Origin: Oscillospiraceae bacterium
Lineage (GTDB): Bacteria; Bacillota; Clostridia; Oscillospirales; Oscillospiraceae
DNA: 64,000 nucleotides
Direction: 5' to 3'
NCBI GenBank assembly: GCA_009785345.1
Contig: WQWL01000002.1
Span: forward strand, 1 to 64,000
Of the stretch, positions 44,760 through 58,179 are shown one piece after another. Each line of letters opens with the position of its first letter. Position 1 is the stretch's first letter. Position numbers and translations under genes: made by a program. Below the pieces are notes generated by a model. That model did no database searches. It was not told where the DNA came from and saw only the letters and a list, made by a program, of their open reading frames with translations.

Positions 44760-46133
44760 TTAACGTATGAAATCGTCCTCATAACGTACAATGTCATCTT
44801 CTCCAAGATATTGTCCGTTTTGCACTTCAATCACTTCCAATAATAAACTGCCAGAATTTATTAGCCTATGTTTTTCGCCCGATTTGATATATATACTTTC
44901 TCCGCTTCGCACTAATTGTTCAACATCATTAATCACTACTGTTGCTGTACCGCTCGCTACAATCCAATGCTCACTTCTATGGTAGTGCATTTGGTAACTC
45001 AGGCGTTTGCCTGGTAGAACCGTCAGACGCTTGACTTTATAAAAACTTTCCTCTTCTAGTATCGTATATGCACCCCATGGTTTGTATACCGTAAGATGAT
45101 TGTCAGCACGTGTGTCTTTTCTTTGCTTTAGAATGTCCACAACATCTTTGACTTTTTTCGATTCATCTCTATTGCATATTAAAAGAGCATCTTTTTGATC
45201 GACAACGACAACATCCGATACGCCAATTAGTGCCACTGCTTTATCGCCTTCAGAATAAACAAGATTTCTCTTACTATCAAGCATTATTTCTTCATTGAAA
45301 TATATATTTCCGCATTCATCTTGTTTCGTATGATATCTATCGTAAAATGTTGTGAAGTTTCCTAAATCATTCCACTCCATTATCATCGGAGCGCCATAAA
45401 CAGTTTCCATTTTTTCGATTAGCCCATAGTCAACTGAAATTGATGGCGTCTTATTGAATTTTTCCTCAACACTTGTCATTTGGAATGCGTCATAGACTTC
45501 AGGATTATATTTTTCTACAGCATCATAGAATTGCTTGGAGTCGAACATAAACATGCCACTATTCCAGAGATAGCCGTTTTCCACATATTCTTCAGCTGTT
45601 TTCAAATCCGGTTTTTCTTTGAACACTTCAACTTTAAAGCCACCCACAACTGGCTTTCCAGGTTTTATGTATCCAAATCCTGTTTCAGGTCCGGTAGGTG
45701 TAATACCAAAACATACAAATCCTTTTGATGCCAGCTTTACAGCTCCAAGAATCGTGTCTGCGAGTATTTGTGGATGATCTATAACATGATCGGATGCAAA
45801 TACTGCACAAATATCATCGCCTTTTTCTCTGATTGCTTGCACAGCATATAATATGGCTGGTAATGTATTTTTTGCTTTCGGTTCAAGTAAGATTTGCTCA
45901 ATCGGCAAATGCATCCCAAGCTCTTCTACCTGTCCTTGAACTAGATGTAAGTAATCCTTGCTTGTTACAAGATATAAGTCATCCAAACTTCCCATAAGCA
46001 AGCAACGCTCTATGGTCATCTGAAATATAGATTTTTCCATTCCTGAAAGTTTCAAAAATTGCTTCGGATAATGTGTTCTACTTAGTGGCCACAATCGCGC
46101 TCCGGATCCACCTGCCATAATAATCATTTTCAT
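44760..46133 (-). CDS. manC: Bifunctional mannose-1-phosphate guanylyltransferase / mannose-6-phosphate isomerase
   Basis: Encodes 457 residues: IMAGGSGARLWPLSR-YPKQFLKL pyrophosphorylase signature, FVEKP-like FKEKPD near 165, and a C-terminal cupin (about 350-457: KPWGAY, QMHYHRSEHW, GEKHRL) carrying the isomerase zinc site. It makes GDP-mannose for Gmd and Rmd. Starts 4 bases after the phosphomannomutase stop, without its own ribosome site, so translation is probably coupled. Confidence 0.95.
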   Translation of the reverse strand: MKMIIMAGGSGARLWPLSRTHYPKQFLKLSGMEKSIFQMTIERCLLMGSLDDLYLVTSKDYLHLVQGQVEELGMHLPIEQILLEPKAKNTLPAILYAVQAIREKGDDICAVFASDHVIDHPQILADTILGAVKLASKGFVCFGITPTGPETGFGYIKPGKPVVGGFKVEVFKEKPDLKTAEEYVENGYLWNSGMFMFDSKQFYDAVEKYNPEVYDAFQMTSVEEKFNKTPSISVDYGLIEKMETVYGAPMIMEWNDLGNFTTFYDRYHTKQDECGNIYFNEEIMLDSKRNLVYSEGDKAVALIGVSDVVVVDQKDALLICNRDESKKVKDVVDILKQRKDTRADNHLTVYKPWGAYTILEEESFYKVKRLTVLPGKRLSYQMHYHRSEHWIVASGTATVVINDVEQLVRSGESIYIKSGEKHRLINSGSLLLEVIEVQNGQYLGEDDIVRYEDDFIR

Positions 46134-46136
46134 AAA

Positions 46137-47789
46137 CTAGTTTACCCCCAATTCATTGATTAACCTGTTTGATAACATTTTAATCGAATTTTTCGCTTCT
46201 TCAAGTGTTTTTTCATGAACACCTACATAGAGTTTAAGCTTAGGTTCTGTGCCACTCGGACGAACTGCAGCCCATGATTTTCCGCATGTTTTGCTCTCAT
46301 TCTCATTGTCATTGCTGTTATTGATGTATAATTTTACAACATTCGATTTTGGTAAGCCATTTAATCCTGTCAAATAGTCTTCTGCATTCTTTTCACCACT
46401 GCTTAACCTTATTTTTTCTCGAAGTTTTGACATTACTTCCTTTTGATCGTTTTGTGAAATATCAACACTCGTCAATGACTCTAGGCAATACCCATATTTT
46501 TCACTAATTTCTTGTAGGCGGTCAAATAACGTCATTCCCTTTGCATCATAGTATTCTGCCATTTTTACTATAAGAGCTGATGCAATTGTTGCATCTTTAT
46601 CGCGTGCTCCATCACCGGCAAGATACCCACAGCTTTCCTCATATCCAAAGAAAAATTGCTTTCCTTCCGACATGTTTTCAATGTACTCGCCTATGTATTT
46701 GAATCCCGTTAACAATCGTACAAACTCAAGTCCATGCTCTTTGGATACTAGCTCGCCAAGCATACCCGAAACAATTGTTGATATCACAGTATCCCCCGGC
46801 ATAACACCTCTTGTCACTGCAAGATAATCAATAAGTAATGCGCCAATTTGATTGCCACTTAATAGTTTGAAACCATCTTGAGTTTTAATCATTACGCCTA
46901 CTCTGTCGCAATCTGGATCTGTGGCTAAAAGTAGTTTTGCGTCTATCTTTTTTGCTTCTTCCAGTGCTACTTCATATACTACAGGCTCCTCAGGATTTGG
47001 TGTCTTTAGACCTCCAAATGAACCGTCAGGCTCCATTTGAATACATACAGGAGAAAATCCAAGTTTTTCCAGAGCAGTTGGCAACGCGTTCGCTCCTGCT
47101 CCGTGTAATGCAGAGTATACTAGTTTATAGGGGCTAGAGGTTAGGGGATAGGGGTTAGATTTGTCAGAGCTTGATGCAAAAGACACTATTTGGTTTATAT
47201 ATGCTTCATTGACTTTGTCATCAAACACTTTCACAGTAGCGGTCATTCCTGTTGGCAAACATTCAAAAAACTCTACTGTGCCAATTGATTTGGTTATTTC
47301 GTTAGCCACACCGTCAGTCACCTGCACTCCGTGTCTGTCGTATACTTTGATACCATTATACTGTTGAGGGTTGTGGCTGGCAGTTATAACTACACCCCAA
47401 CCCAAATTCATCAATCGGATTGCGTGGCTCAAAGTCGGTGTTGGCATGGCTTTATCAAATATAAATGTTTCAATACCGTAGGCTACAAGCACTTCACAAG
47501 TATATTTGGCAAACTCAGATGAGTTGTAGCGAGTATCGAAACTAACACCAACACTCTTTGGTGCGTCTGATGTTAATATTATTTTTGCAAGCCCTTGTAT
47601 CATTCTTTGTACTGTATATCGGTTTAATCGATTCGTGCCAATCCCCATTATGCCACGAAGTCCACCGGTACCAAAAACTATACTTCCGGAAAATGCGCCT
47701 TCTATTTCATCATGTGTCATTTGAGCGAGCACTTGCTCGTCTGCCGTGCCCTTCAATGCTCTCTCCCATTGCTGGTGCATACTATTCAT
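46137..47789 (-). CDS. Phosphomannomutase / phosphoglucomutase
   Basis: Encodes 550 residues from the ATG at 47789 (GAGG 5 bases upstream), overlapping the Rmd stop by 8 bases; the ATG at 47807 is less likely. The active-site serine loop TASHNPQQYNGIKVY, the metal loop DPDCDRVGV, GEYESCGY-like FGYEESCGY and the phosphate site RPSGTEPKLKLY are all present. It supplies mannose-1-phosphate to ManC and perhaps glucose-1-phosphate. The plus-strand bases near 47137-47156 show a short GGGGTTAG-like repeat inside the gene. Confidence 0.9.
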   Translation of the reverse strand: MNSMHQQWERALKGTADEQVLAQMTHDEIEGAFSGSIVFGTGGLRGIMGIGTNRLNRYTVQRMIQGLAKIILTSDAPKSVGVSFDTRYNSSEFAKYTCEVLVAYGIETFIFDKAMPTPTLSHAIRLMNLGWGVVITASHNPQQYNGIKVYDRHGVQVTDGVANEITKSIGTVEFFECLPTGMTATVKVFDDKVNEAYINQIVSFASSSDKSNPYPLTSSPYKLVYSALHGAGANALPTALEKLGFSPVCIQMEPDGSFGGLKTPNPEEPVVYEVALEEAKKIDAKLLLATDPDCDRVGVMIKTQDGFKLLSGNQIGALLIDYLAVTRGVMPGDTVISTIVSGMLGELVSKEHGLEFVRLLTGFKYIGEYIENMSEGKQFFFGYEESCGYLAGDGARDKDATIASALIVKMAEYYDAKGMTLFDRLQEISEKYGYCLESLTSVDISQNDQKEVMSKLREKIRLSSGEKNAEDYLTGLNGLPKSNVVKLYINNSNDNENESKTCGKSWAAVRPSGTEPKLKLYVGVHEKTLEEAKNSIKMLSNRLINELGVN

Positions 47790-48717
47790 ACTTACCTCGC
47801 CATTCATTAAGTATATCTGTAATTGTTACCTCCATCGCAATCTCTGGTTTCCATCCGGTACATACCGTTATTTTTGAAATATTCGGTTCAATTATAGGCA
47901 CATCTGATGGGCGCATCCTTGCCGCGTCTTGTTCAATGTGGATTTTAGCTTCTGATTGAGCAATAATCATGTTCAGTATATCTGCAATTGCTATAGCTTT
48001 GCCAGTTCCGACATTATATATTTCTCCACTCTTACCTTTTTCAGCAAGCATACGATATGCCTTAGCTACATCTCGCACATCTGTAAAGTCGCGCTTAGCC
48101 TCTAGATTCCCTACTTGAATGGTCCCTTCACTACCCGTAGCCTCAATCTCTGTAACCTGCTTACAGAAACTGGGAACGACAAATGTATCAGTTTGACCGG
48201 GTCCAATGTGGTTAAATGCTCTTACAACAACAATTTCTAGACCATACGCCTTCGCATATACTTGCCCCAACATTCCCTGTGCGATTTTAGTGCATGCATA
48301 CACATTACCGGGGCGAAGCGTAGTGTTTTCATCTAGTGGTAACTCTTCCGGCAATATATAACCATATTCATCACCGGAGCCTATTAATAGCACTCGAGGT
48401 GCCTTCTCCATTTCTCGAACTGCTTCAAGAATGTTTAAGGCACCCTTAATATTTACATCAACTGTAAGTGCAGGCAACTTCCACGATACCGCAACTGAGC
48501 TTTGCGCTGCAAGATGGAATATGCAATCCGGCTCCGTCTGTTTCAGCACATCTTTTACAGAGTTGATTTCTAATATATCGAGCTCAAGTACAGGAATGCC
48601 CGGAGTTGCTGTCTCTTCAGGCAGCTTTGTTCCGTGCACTTCCCATCCTGCTTTTATGAGTTCATTACATAAATGCTTGCCTACAAATCCGGCAACACCG
48701 ATTATTAGTGCTTTCAT
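47782..48717 (-). CDS. rmd: GDP-6-deoxy-4-keto-D-mannose reductase (Rmd)
   Basis: Encodes 311 residues, extended SDR: IIGVAGFVGKHL, the triad region GSGDEYG, Y-x3-K in VYACTK, and RAFNHIGPGQ, NLEAKRDFTDVRDVA, which are typical of Rmd. With Gmd it gives GDP-D-rhamnose. Its first 60 bases (48673-48732) recur at 49899-49958 immediately behind gmd, showing that rmd once followed gmd directly with overlapping TAATG. Confidence 0.85.
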   Translation of the reverse strand: MKALIIGVAGFVGKHLCNELIKAGWEVHGTKLPEETATPGIPVLELDILEINSVKDVLKQTEPDCIFHLAAQSSVAVSWKLPALTVDVNIKGALNILEAVREMEKAPRVLLIGSGDEYGYILPEELPLDENTTLRPGNVYACTKIAQGMLGQVYAKAYGLEIVVVRAFNHIGPGQTDTFVVPSFCKQVTEIEATGSEGTIQVGNLEAKRDFTDVRDVAKAYRMLAEKGKSGEIYNVGTGKAIAIADILNMIIAQSEAKIHIEQDAARMRPSDVPIIEPNISKITVCTGWKPEIAMEVTITDILNEWRGKYE

Positions 48718-48732
48718 TAGTCCTTCTTTTCA
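48673..48732 (-). repeat. 60-base direct repeat, copy at the 5' end of rmd
   Basis: Matches 49899-49958 at 59 of 60 positions. It contains the ribosome site, start and first 15 codons of rmd. The two copies flank the methyltransferase gene. Confidence 0.9.
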
Positions 48733-48815
48733 ATCAACATTTAATATGACTTATGTTATCTAAATTTTTAATTTCTCAACTAAAGCTTGTCATTTTCCCC
48801 AGTGGCAATACACAC

Positions 48816-49877
48816 TTACTGTTGATAATTATCGTCTGCTACAGTTACTTTTTTGCGAGCTACAAATAATTTGCTACCATTGCTCATATCGTGAGTGCTA
48901 ACAAAATTGAAGCCTGCTCGGCATAAAAGTTCAGCAAAGAAATCGGCTCTGTACCCAAACTCTAACCATCCGAGTGCTCTTATTTGTAGAAGCGACTCAC
49001 CATCATAACGTACCACTCCCCAAGGTCTGTCATAATTATCATGTATTGGTTCGTTTAGAAAAAAGACACTACCTTCGTCTGATACTTTTGCATAAAGCAT
49101 TTTTAATACTGACATTGGATCGTGGCAATGATGAAATGAAGCATCAAATACCACAATATCATATTGCTTATTTAAATTATCTGCCTCATAATATGAACAA
49201 CAAATAATTTCATTTGATATATGTTGTGTTTGCAGAAGGTTACGTGAATATTCTGCAAATGCTTCTGAGATTTCAATACCTGTAACATGGCAACCACGCC
49301 TACCAAATAACTCTAGCAAATAACCCATTCCTGAACCCATCTCAAGTATGTGCATATCTGCCATTGGCATGCATATTTCTAAAAATTCAATATATATTTT
49401 CATTCGAGAGACATATTCAGATGTACTCCAATTTATGGTTGGTGGTTTTTCATATGCATACTTTTTAATCCAATCTTCACTTACACCCTCTGATTCCACA
49501 TTGTATTTTTTCCCGGACAAAAATTCAAAAAAAGTCATCTCCCAAAGCCTGTAGTCATTTATAAATGGACTACAATCTGGAGGCTTTGAACCTAATTCAT
49601 TTGTAAAGCTGTCAAAATCCAGAACATATTCGCGAAGAAATTCAATATGGCTCTTTCCTTTGTAGTCACCTCTAATACTCTTCTCAATGAAGTCATCAAG
49701 TTCTTCGAAATTCCTAATATAGTTTACTTGTTGAGCAGTATCGTTATGATTTTGACATGTTGTTTTTTCAATTAACAAATTACATACATCACTATTGAGC
49801 CGATCTATCTTCGTATTCATCAATGATAATTCCCACATTATCGGATTTAGCAGTTTTTGCCTTAACATTCTAAGCAT
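48816..49877 (-). CDS. SAM-dependent methyltransferase inserted between gmd and rmd
   Basis: Encodes 353 residues from the ATG at 49877 (AGGAG 6 bases upstream). The class I fold is seen in HILEMGSGMGYLLELF (about 176-192) and VTGIEIS; DIVVFDASFHHCHD is the motif IV region. Such genes in glycan loci usually O-methylate a sugar; next to gmd and rmd a methyl-D-rhamnose is a reasonable guess. It lies between two copies of the rmd 5' end, so it is a later insertion. Confidence 0.8.
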   Translation of the reverse strand: MLRMLRQKLLNPIMWELSLMNTKIDRLNSDVCNLLIEKTTCQNHNDTAQQVNYIRNFEELDDFIEKSIRGDYKGKSHIEFLREYVLDFDSFTNELGSKPPDCSPFINDYRLWEMTFFEFLSGKKYNVESEGVSEDWIKKYAYEKPPTINWSTSEYVSRMKIYIEFLEICMPMADMHILEMGSGMGYLLELFGRRGCHVTGIEISEAFAEYSRNLLQTQHISNEIICCSYYEADNLNKQYDIVVFDASFHHCHDPMSVLKMLYAKVSDEGSVFFLNEPIHDNYDRPWGVVRYDGESLLQIRALGWLEFGYRADFFAELLCRAGFNFVSTHDMSNGSKLFVARKKVTVADDNYQQ

Positions 49878-49898
49878 CAATTTCTCCTAAAAACATCC

Positions 49899-53022
<3,124 letters not shown>

Positions 53023-53054
53023 ATTTATTCTGCCTTTTATAGTTAGCATTAGCA

Positions 53055-53141
53055 CATAGTGGGCAGTTTTTAGCGTTTATTCGCGTATGTAGGGCGATAA
53101 GACCCGTTCTAGCGAAAAAACGATGAAAATTGTCCGCTATG
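53055..53141. repeat. 87-base imperfect inverted repeat between two glycosyltransferase genes
   Basis: Arms of 31 bases (53055-53085 and 53111-53141) match at about 24 positions: CATAGTGGGCAGTTTTTAGC against CATAGCGGACAATTTTCATC, continuing into CGTTTATTCGC/CGTTTTTTCGC. Most differences are transitions that become G-U pairs in a plus-strand RNA. A second small stem GGG...CCC lies in the 25-base loop. It fills most of the 149-base gap, the largest between genes inside the locus. Confidence 0.65.
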
Positions 53142-53171
53142 GGCGGCGTGAAAGTGCGCAAGCCATAATAC

Positions 53172-55046
53172 TCACTTCATTAATCGAAGTCGTCTTAATA
53201 TCATCTTGCATTTACGATATATATTCCGCAAAAACACATATAGTCTCTGGCGTTTTTTTAACCCTTCTACCATGTTTCGTTTTAGCAATCCCCATGGTGA
53301 ATGTAGTTGATGCCTTGTCAGAAGATACCATAAAGAAGTTGTATCAGTCACTGAAAAGTCTTCAGTCACAACCCAACCTGAATAGTATCCCTCAGACTGT
53401 GCCGCAAAACAATATATTCGTTCGATTGCGTGACCTAACGAACCATCAACAGGCAACGGCTCATCGGGAAACTCTTCATACTTCCAATCGTAATCAACAA
53501 GCTTTTTTAGCGCCTTCGGTCTGAACCAAAACATTCCGCCGGCAGGAAATATCGGATCAATCGCCCCTTCTATCGGCACATTAATCCCCAGTTTTTTTGC
53601 AAGCTCTAACGTATTTTGATAGTTCACACCCCATAGGTTTGATATTAACAGCCTATAAGGACCATGAATCACAGGTGGAGAAAAAAGCATTCCGAGCCTT
53701 GGATTTTCATTAAAAACGTCAATCAAGTTATGAACATAATCTTTACTAGCAAGCATATTTTCAAAGCATCGTTGGGCAAATCCACGACCAATTGTTAGGG
53801 GTTTATCTTGCGGTGATTTCTTGTTATGCATCCAGCAAATATAATCATAATTCTCCATGTACGGCTTCAACATTACCCACAACGCCCCCACATCCCTACC
53901 TTTGCTGTTTTCTGGCATGACTATGATTTTCAGCTCATTGTGCTCAATGTTGTTAAACCGCTCTTGTATGCTTTTTTTTGTTTTTTCCGCAAGTGTTGTT
54001 ATATAGATATCTGCGAATTCAATTGCCGAACTTATATAACTCATGCAAAAATCAATCTGATCTTCATATGTGATATGAGCAAAAATTGCGACCTTTGCTG
54101 AAACAGCCTCATCTTTATGGTTTACAGGTGCAGGCAAACCGTGCTTGTATGACATCAAATAATTATCCGGCAACACATAGTTCAAATGAAGATTGTCTTT
54201 TATATGCCTTAAGTCCGCTGTACGCAAAATATGATCCCATATTAAATCTGTATCGTAGGTCGTACTATATCGTATATAATCAAATGCTTTTTTTACACTA
54301 TTTCCGATACTAAAAGCAAGGAAATGCAGATATTCAATCGAGAAGTTTTTCCGCTTAATTATTGGGCATTTATAATCTCGTATTAACTCATACGGCATTA
54401 GTTGTATTAAAGACACGTCTGAGAATTCCGGCATATCCTTGTCTGTATTTACATACACATCCCATGAAAATCCCAGGTCAGCAAAATGCTTTGTTAACTG
54501 AGACTCAATAAATGAAACTGTTTCATTCCATGATTTTAATGTTCGTAAATTATCCCAGTATTCCTTGAACTTGCTATTTGTAAGTAATGTGTTCGATATC
54601 GTCAAAAAATATGTTTGTATATGCTCGGGAAACATTCCGTCTCTTGTCAAACCGTTATAATTTGCACACTCCCCATGCTTCGTAATGCCCCAAAAATCAA
54701 GATTTTTCTTACCCATCTCATCAAACATTATTTGAAAAGGATAAATTGGACCAAATACAGTATCATTCATCAAGACAAGCTCATCGTACTGTTCAAGGTT
54801 ATTCCATCCTATATACTCCATGCCTGTTTTATACGCCCACGCATCAAAACCTTCATTTTCACGAACAACGACATCACTTGCTACACTTTCTAACAGTTCT
54901 CTACCTTCGTCATTGACTTGTCCATTACAGACTACAACAAGCTTGTTACAAACCACTTTCAACGCTTGTAGCATGAATATTATATAACTATCTACTATTC
55001 CGCCTTTATCATAGAAGACATAAATTGCAGCTCTATTTTTGTTCAT
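53172..55046 (-). CDS. RgpF-like rhamnan synthesis protein / glycosyltransferase
   Basis: Encodes 624 residues from the ATG at 55046 (a TTG five codons earlier is an alternative). It is made of two homologous halves. N-terminal: GFDAWAYKTGMEYIGW and LVLMNDTVFGPIYPF; C-terminal: SKGRDVGALWVMLKPY, CWMHNKKSP and FPAGGMFWFRPKAL. These are hallmarks of the rhamnan synthesis protein F family (RgpF). Known members add rhamnose or related units to wall polymers. With gmd/rmd nearby, a D-rhamnosyl donor is likely. It overlaps the GT4 upstream by 14 bases. Confidence 0.85.
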   Translation of the reverse strand: MNKNRAAIYVFYDKGGIVDSYIIFMLQALKVVCNKLVVVCNGQVNDEGRELLESVASDVVVRENEGFDAWAYKTGMEYIGWNNLEQYDELVLMNDTVFGPIYPFQIMFDEMGKKNLDFWGITKHGECANYNGLTRDGMFPEHIQTYFLTISNTLLTNSKFKEYWDNLRTLKSWNETVSFIESQLTKHFADLGFSWDVYVNTDKDMPEFSDVSLIQLMPYELIRDYKCPIIKRKNFSIEYLHFLAFSIGNSVKKAFDYIRYSTTYDTDLIWDHILRTADLRHIKDNLHLNYVLPDNYLMSYKHGLPAPVNHKDEAVSAKVAIFAHITYEDQIDFCMSYISSAIEFADIYITTLAEKTKKSIQERFNNIEHNELKIIVMPENSKGRDVGALWVMLKPYMENYDYICWMHNKKSPQDKPLTIGRGFAQRCFENMLASKDYVHNLIDVFNENPRLGMLFSPPVIHGPYRLLISNLWGVNYQNTLELAKKLGINVPIEGAIDPIFPAGGMFWFRPKALKKLVDYDWKYEEFPDEPLPVDGSLGHAIERIYCFAAQSEGYYSGWVVTEDFSVTDTTSLWYLLTRHQLHSPWGLLKRNMVEGLKKRQRLYVFLRNIYRKCKMILRRLRLMK

Positions 55047-56307
55047 CAAATATAAATCCAATCAGTTTTTCCATATTCAAATTTCTCTCAAAGTGCTTGA
55101 AATAATATTCTTGCGCATTTTCTCCCATTTTGTAACGTTCATCCTTGTTTGTATTATATAGCTTTGCTACTGTATCGGCAAGTCCAACAGCATCACCAGA
55201 ATCAACTATATAACCCGCTCCCGACTCCTGCACTATTTGCTGTATTTCGCCGTCCATAGCCAACACCAGAGGTCGCCCGGCAGCGTAATATGAAAACACC
55301 TTTGCAGGTATTGTTGCGTCCAGTAAGTCTGTTTTTGTAAGACAGGCAAATAACCCGTCTGCAATACTTGTATATTTAGGGATTTCTTCTATCGGTACAT
55401 GTCCTATAAATGTGAACCTGTCACCAAGCTCTTTTTGTTGCACTTCGCTCTCTAACCACTTTCTTGACATGCCATCGCCAACAATTATCCATGCGATGTT
55501 ATTGTATCCTTGCACTTTCAATAGGCTAGCTGCTTCCATGACTGTTTCAAAGGACTGAGCTGGACTAATATTCCCTGCGTACACTAAGTTGAATGTATTT
55601 GAAAACCGCTTATTTAATTCCTCGTTTTCAATTGTTGCTTCATAAATTTTTTCACAAAATTGTGGAATGAATGCTATGTGGCTATCTTCTTTTTTTGTTC
55701 TCTCTTTCAGAATTCCCATTAGCTTCTGCGAGTTCGCAATCAGCTTATCTGTATTACGATAATACCAAGTTGAACTCCAATAAGCTAACTTTCTCAGCAA
55801 ACCATTTCTAATTTTAAGTACTGAATAGAGATTTTCGGGCCACAAATCCAGTACATACATAGTTGTCTCAATTTTTTTTATTTTACCCAACAATACCCCC
55901 GCCAGCGACATCATAACAGGTGATGTTTGAAACAAGAATATTTTATCATATTTCTGTCTAAATAAATATGGGAGCGAGAAAATGCTAAAAAATGGAAATG
56001 AAATATAATTAAGGAAAATTCTGATGCTAGTGTTCTTTCCTCGTTTTATCTCAAAACATCTACGTACTTTTATTCCGTTGATTGTTTGACGCTTGTTCTT
56101 GAAAAGTCCATACCCGTCAAAAAACTGTCCTTTGGGATAGTTCGGTATGCCACAAAGTACTTCAACATCGTAGCCCTGTTCGACAAAACTGTCGCAGATA
56201 TCATTTATGCGAAATGATTCCGGCCAAAAATGCTGGCTTACGACGAGTATGCGCTTTTTCTCATTACTTCCTTCGGACTTAATCAATCCCATCACCTTCA
56301 TAGTCAT
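55033..56307 (-). CDS. Glycosyltransferase family 4, WbuB-like
   Basis: Encodes 424 residues. RILVVSQHFWPESFRINDI, GIPNYPKGQFFDGYG, DLWPENLYSVL and ATIPAKVFSYYAAGRPLV are typical of the WbuB group, whose studied member adds L-FucNAc. This fits a UDP-L-6-deoxy-HexNAc acceptor or donor made by the CapE pathway in the same locus. The true start is uncertain: there is no ribosome site close to 56307; in-frame ATGs follow at 56301 and 56292. Confidence 0.8.
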   Translation of the reverse strand: MTMKVMGLIKSEGSNEKKRILVVSQHFWPESFRINDICDSFVEQGYDVEVLCGIPNYPKGQFFDGYGLFKNKRQTINGIKVRRCFEIKRGKNTSIRIFLNYISFPFFSIFSLPYLFRQKYDKIFLFQTSPVMMSLAGVLLGKIKKIETTMYVLDLWPENLYSVLKIRNGLLRKLAYWSSTWYYRNTDKLIANSQKLMGILKERTKKEDSHIAFIPQFCEKIYEATIENEELNKRFSNTFNLVYAGNISPAQSFETVMEAASLLKVQGYNNIAWIIVGDGMSRKWLESEVQQKELGDRFTFIGHVPIEEIPKYTSIADGLFACLTKTDLLDATIPAKVFSYYAAGRPLVLAMDGEIQQIVQESGAGYIVDSGDAVGLADTVAKLYNTNKDERYKMGENAQEYYFKHFERNLNMEKLIGFIFDEQK

Positions 56308-56335
56308 ATCTGATTAGCAAAAATGAACTCCTAAC

Positions 56336-58156
56336 CTACGGAATAAATGTATTCCAAGCACCGCTGAGTAACACAAATGACATGAATGCAAAAATTCCGA
56401 TTGAATATGCCACTTTGTTCATGTTGTTTTCGATTTTAAATCCACATGCAATGTAGAAAAATGAGAACATTAATGGAATCATGTATCTGCCTTGAACACC
56501 TGCAATATACGGAGATCCAACTGCTGTAAATGCAATGTACATCGCTGTCGAAAATATAGCAACACATGAGAGTGTTATAAAAATGACCAACCCTTTGTGC
56601 CATAATGTAGATGTAAATTTATCTTTTACGCATCTGTCAGTGATTGCTGTAAAGAATATCAGTACCCATGTGAAATTCGGAAATGAGAAATGTCCTAAAG
56701 AAATATACCACCCAATAAATCCACCGTTTAATCCGTCAGCGAAAATATTGAAATAATCCCTCATAAATCTTAGTAATATCATTGTGTATGCAAAAGGATT
56801 TCGCAATATAAACATTAGCTGCTCCATTGCATTTACACCTTCGCCGCCCCGTATATCTCCGGCTCCATCGCCGCCACCTATGAGAAATGGAACTGCAAAA
56901 CTCGCAATGGCTAGCATAATCGCACCTGTTACAGCTACTAAATACCATCTGTACCCTTTTTCTGTTTCAAATTTATCTTTACGAACAAAGTACAAAATAA
57001 GCATGATCGGGAAGTAAACCGACTTTGGCACAAGGCCAATGAAAAATGCTGCAATCATGATGACTATAGCTTTTAGATTAATTTTCTTTTCAGGGTTCTG
57101 TATTTCATAAACACAATATGCAAATCCCAGCATAATGAATGATTTTATCCACGCACCATGCCCAAGACTTGCTGACACCAAAAATGTTGCTGGTATCATG
57201 GCAATTACAGCCATTAGGTATTTTCCCGAATTAAGGCGTCTGATTGCAAAGTATACCACAAGTGTGTACATGAGATGATTAACAAACATTGCTAACTTTA
57301 CAATAAAAACCGGATTTAACACCAAACTTCTGCCAAAGTAAATTGCCAAGCCCATTGGTAAATGGGCTATCCGGATAAGCCAGTTGCGCGCCACCCCTTC
57401 ATCTGCCCATGCAAGTGAACTTGTTCCTTTTGGAAACGAATATACTACTGCATTATACTCACCTGTTGGCAATTCTCTAAATGACCACATCTGTAAGGTG
57501 CGAGACACAATATAGTCTGATTCGGTTACTGACACATTGAATAGAAACGATTCTTCAACCGCCCATGCATAATGCATCTCATTGTCAAACCCAAAAAACA
57601 ACATAGGATGTGCTGCTATATACATAGTTCCTATTATCAGGGAAAGTGTGAAAAATAATTTTTCGGGTTTGCCACGAAAGACTACTAAAGTATATATAGA
57701 AAGTCCGACAGACGCAAAAAACACCATTCTGTTCAAGCTTTCAGAGAGAGTGCGGTGTATAAACACAGGGTTAAACCATTCAATAACAATGGCGCCAAAA
57801 ATTATTGAAAGAAGAATGCCTGCATGTTTCAGCAATTTTTTTCGATTTTCTATTCCGATTATATATTTTTTGCATAATGAAAGCTTCGCGGCCAATCTTT
57901 CCGCCCACTTGTCCATCCACTTGTAATAACAAGCGACAAACCACACACCTACAACAACCACGCACATTGTGAGTGCCATTAAAATGCCATCAATATCACC
58001 AACCCAATAGCGCCCCATTCTCTCAGAAGTTTCAGGGTCGAGAATAAAGCGATAAGAAGACGCTGCAAAGAAAAAATTGCTTGCTCCTATCGCTAGTAGA
58101 GGTATTATTATTGAAAGCAGTACAAATATGTTACGCTTTTTTATTACATGCTTCAT
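56336..58156 (-). CDS. DUF2142 family polytopic membrane protein
   Basis: Encodes 606 residues with about 13 membrane helices. FGFDNEMHYAWAVEESF, an acidic loop after the third to fourth helix, and GVQGRYMIPLMFSFFY near the C-terminus are the marks of DUF2142 proteins, found in wall-polysaccharide loci and thought to be GT-C transferases that use lipid-linked sugars. It lies between the YidC fusion and a GT4 enzyme. Confidence 0.85.
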   Translation of the reverse strand: MKHVIKKRNIFVLLSIIIPLLAIGASNFFFAASSYRFILDPETSERMGRYWVGDIDGILMALTMCVVVVGVWFVACYYKWMDKWAERLAAKLSLCKKYIIGIENRKKLLKHAGILLSIIFGAIVIEWFNPVFIHRTLSESLNRMVFFASVGLSIYTLVVFRGKPEKLFFTLSLIIGTMYIAAHPMLFFGFDNEMHYAWAVEESFLFNVSVTESDYIVSRTLQMWSFRELPTGEYNAVVYSFPKGTSSLAWADEGVARNWLIRIAHLPMGLAIYFGRSLVLNPVFIVKLAMFVNHLMYTLVVYFAIRRLNSGKYLMAVIAMIPATFLVSASLGHGAWIKSFIMLGFAYCVYEIQNPEKKINLKAIVIMIAAFFIGLVPKSVYFPIMLILYFVRKDKFETEKGYRWYLVAVTGAIMLAIASFAVPFLIGGGDGAGDIRGGEGVNAMEQLMFILRNPFAYTMILLRFMRDYFNIFADGLNGGFIGWYISLGHFSFPNFTWVLIFFTAITDRCVKDKFTSTLWHKGLVIFITLSCVAIFSTAMYIAFTAVGSPYIAGVQGRYMIPLMFSFFYIACGFKIENNMNKVAYSIGIFAFMSFVLLSGAWNTFIP

Positions 58157-58179
58157 AGATTAATTTTGCCCTTCCTCAT

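Noticed and set aside
53123..53524. Plus-strand open frame of 133 codons
   Set aside because: Lies antisense over the RgpF-like gene, whose protein motifs are clear; no ribosome site and no family.
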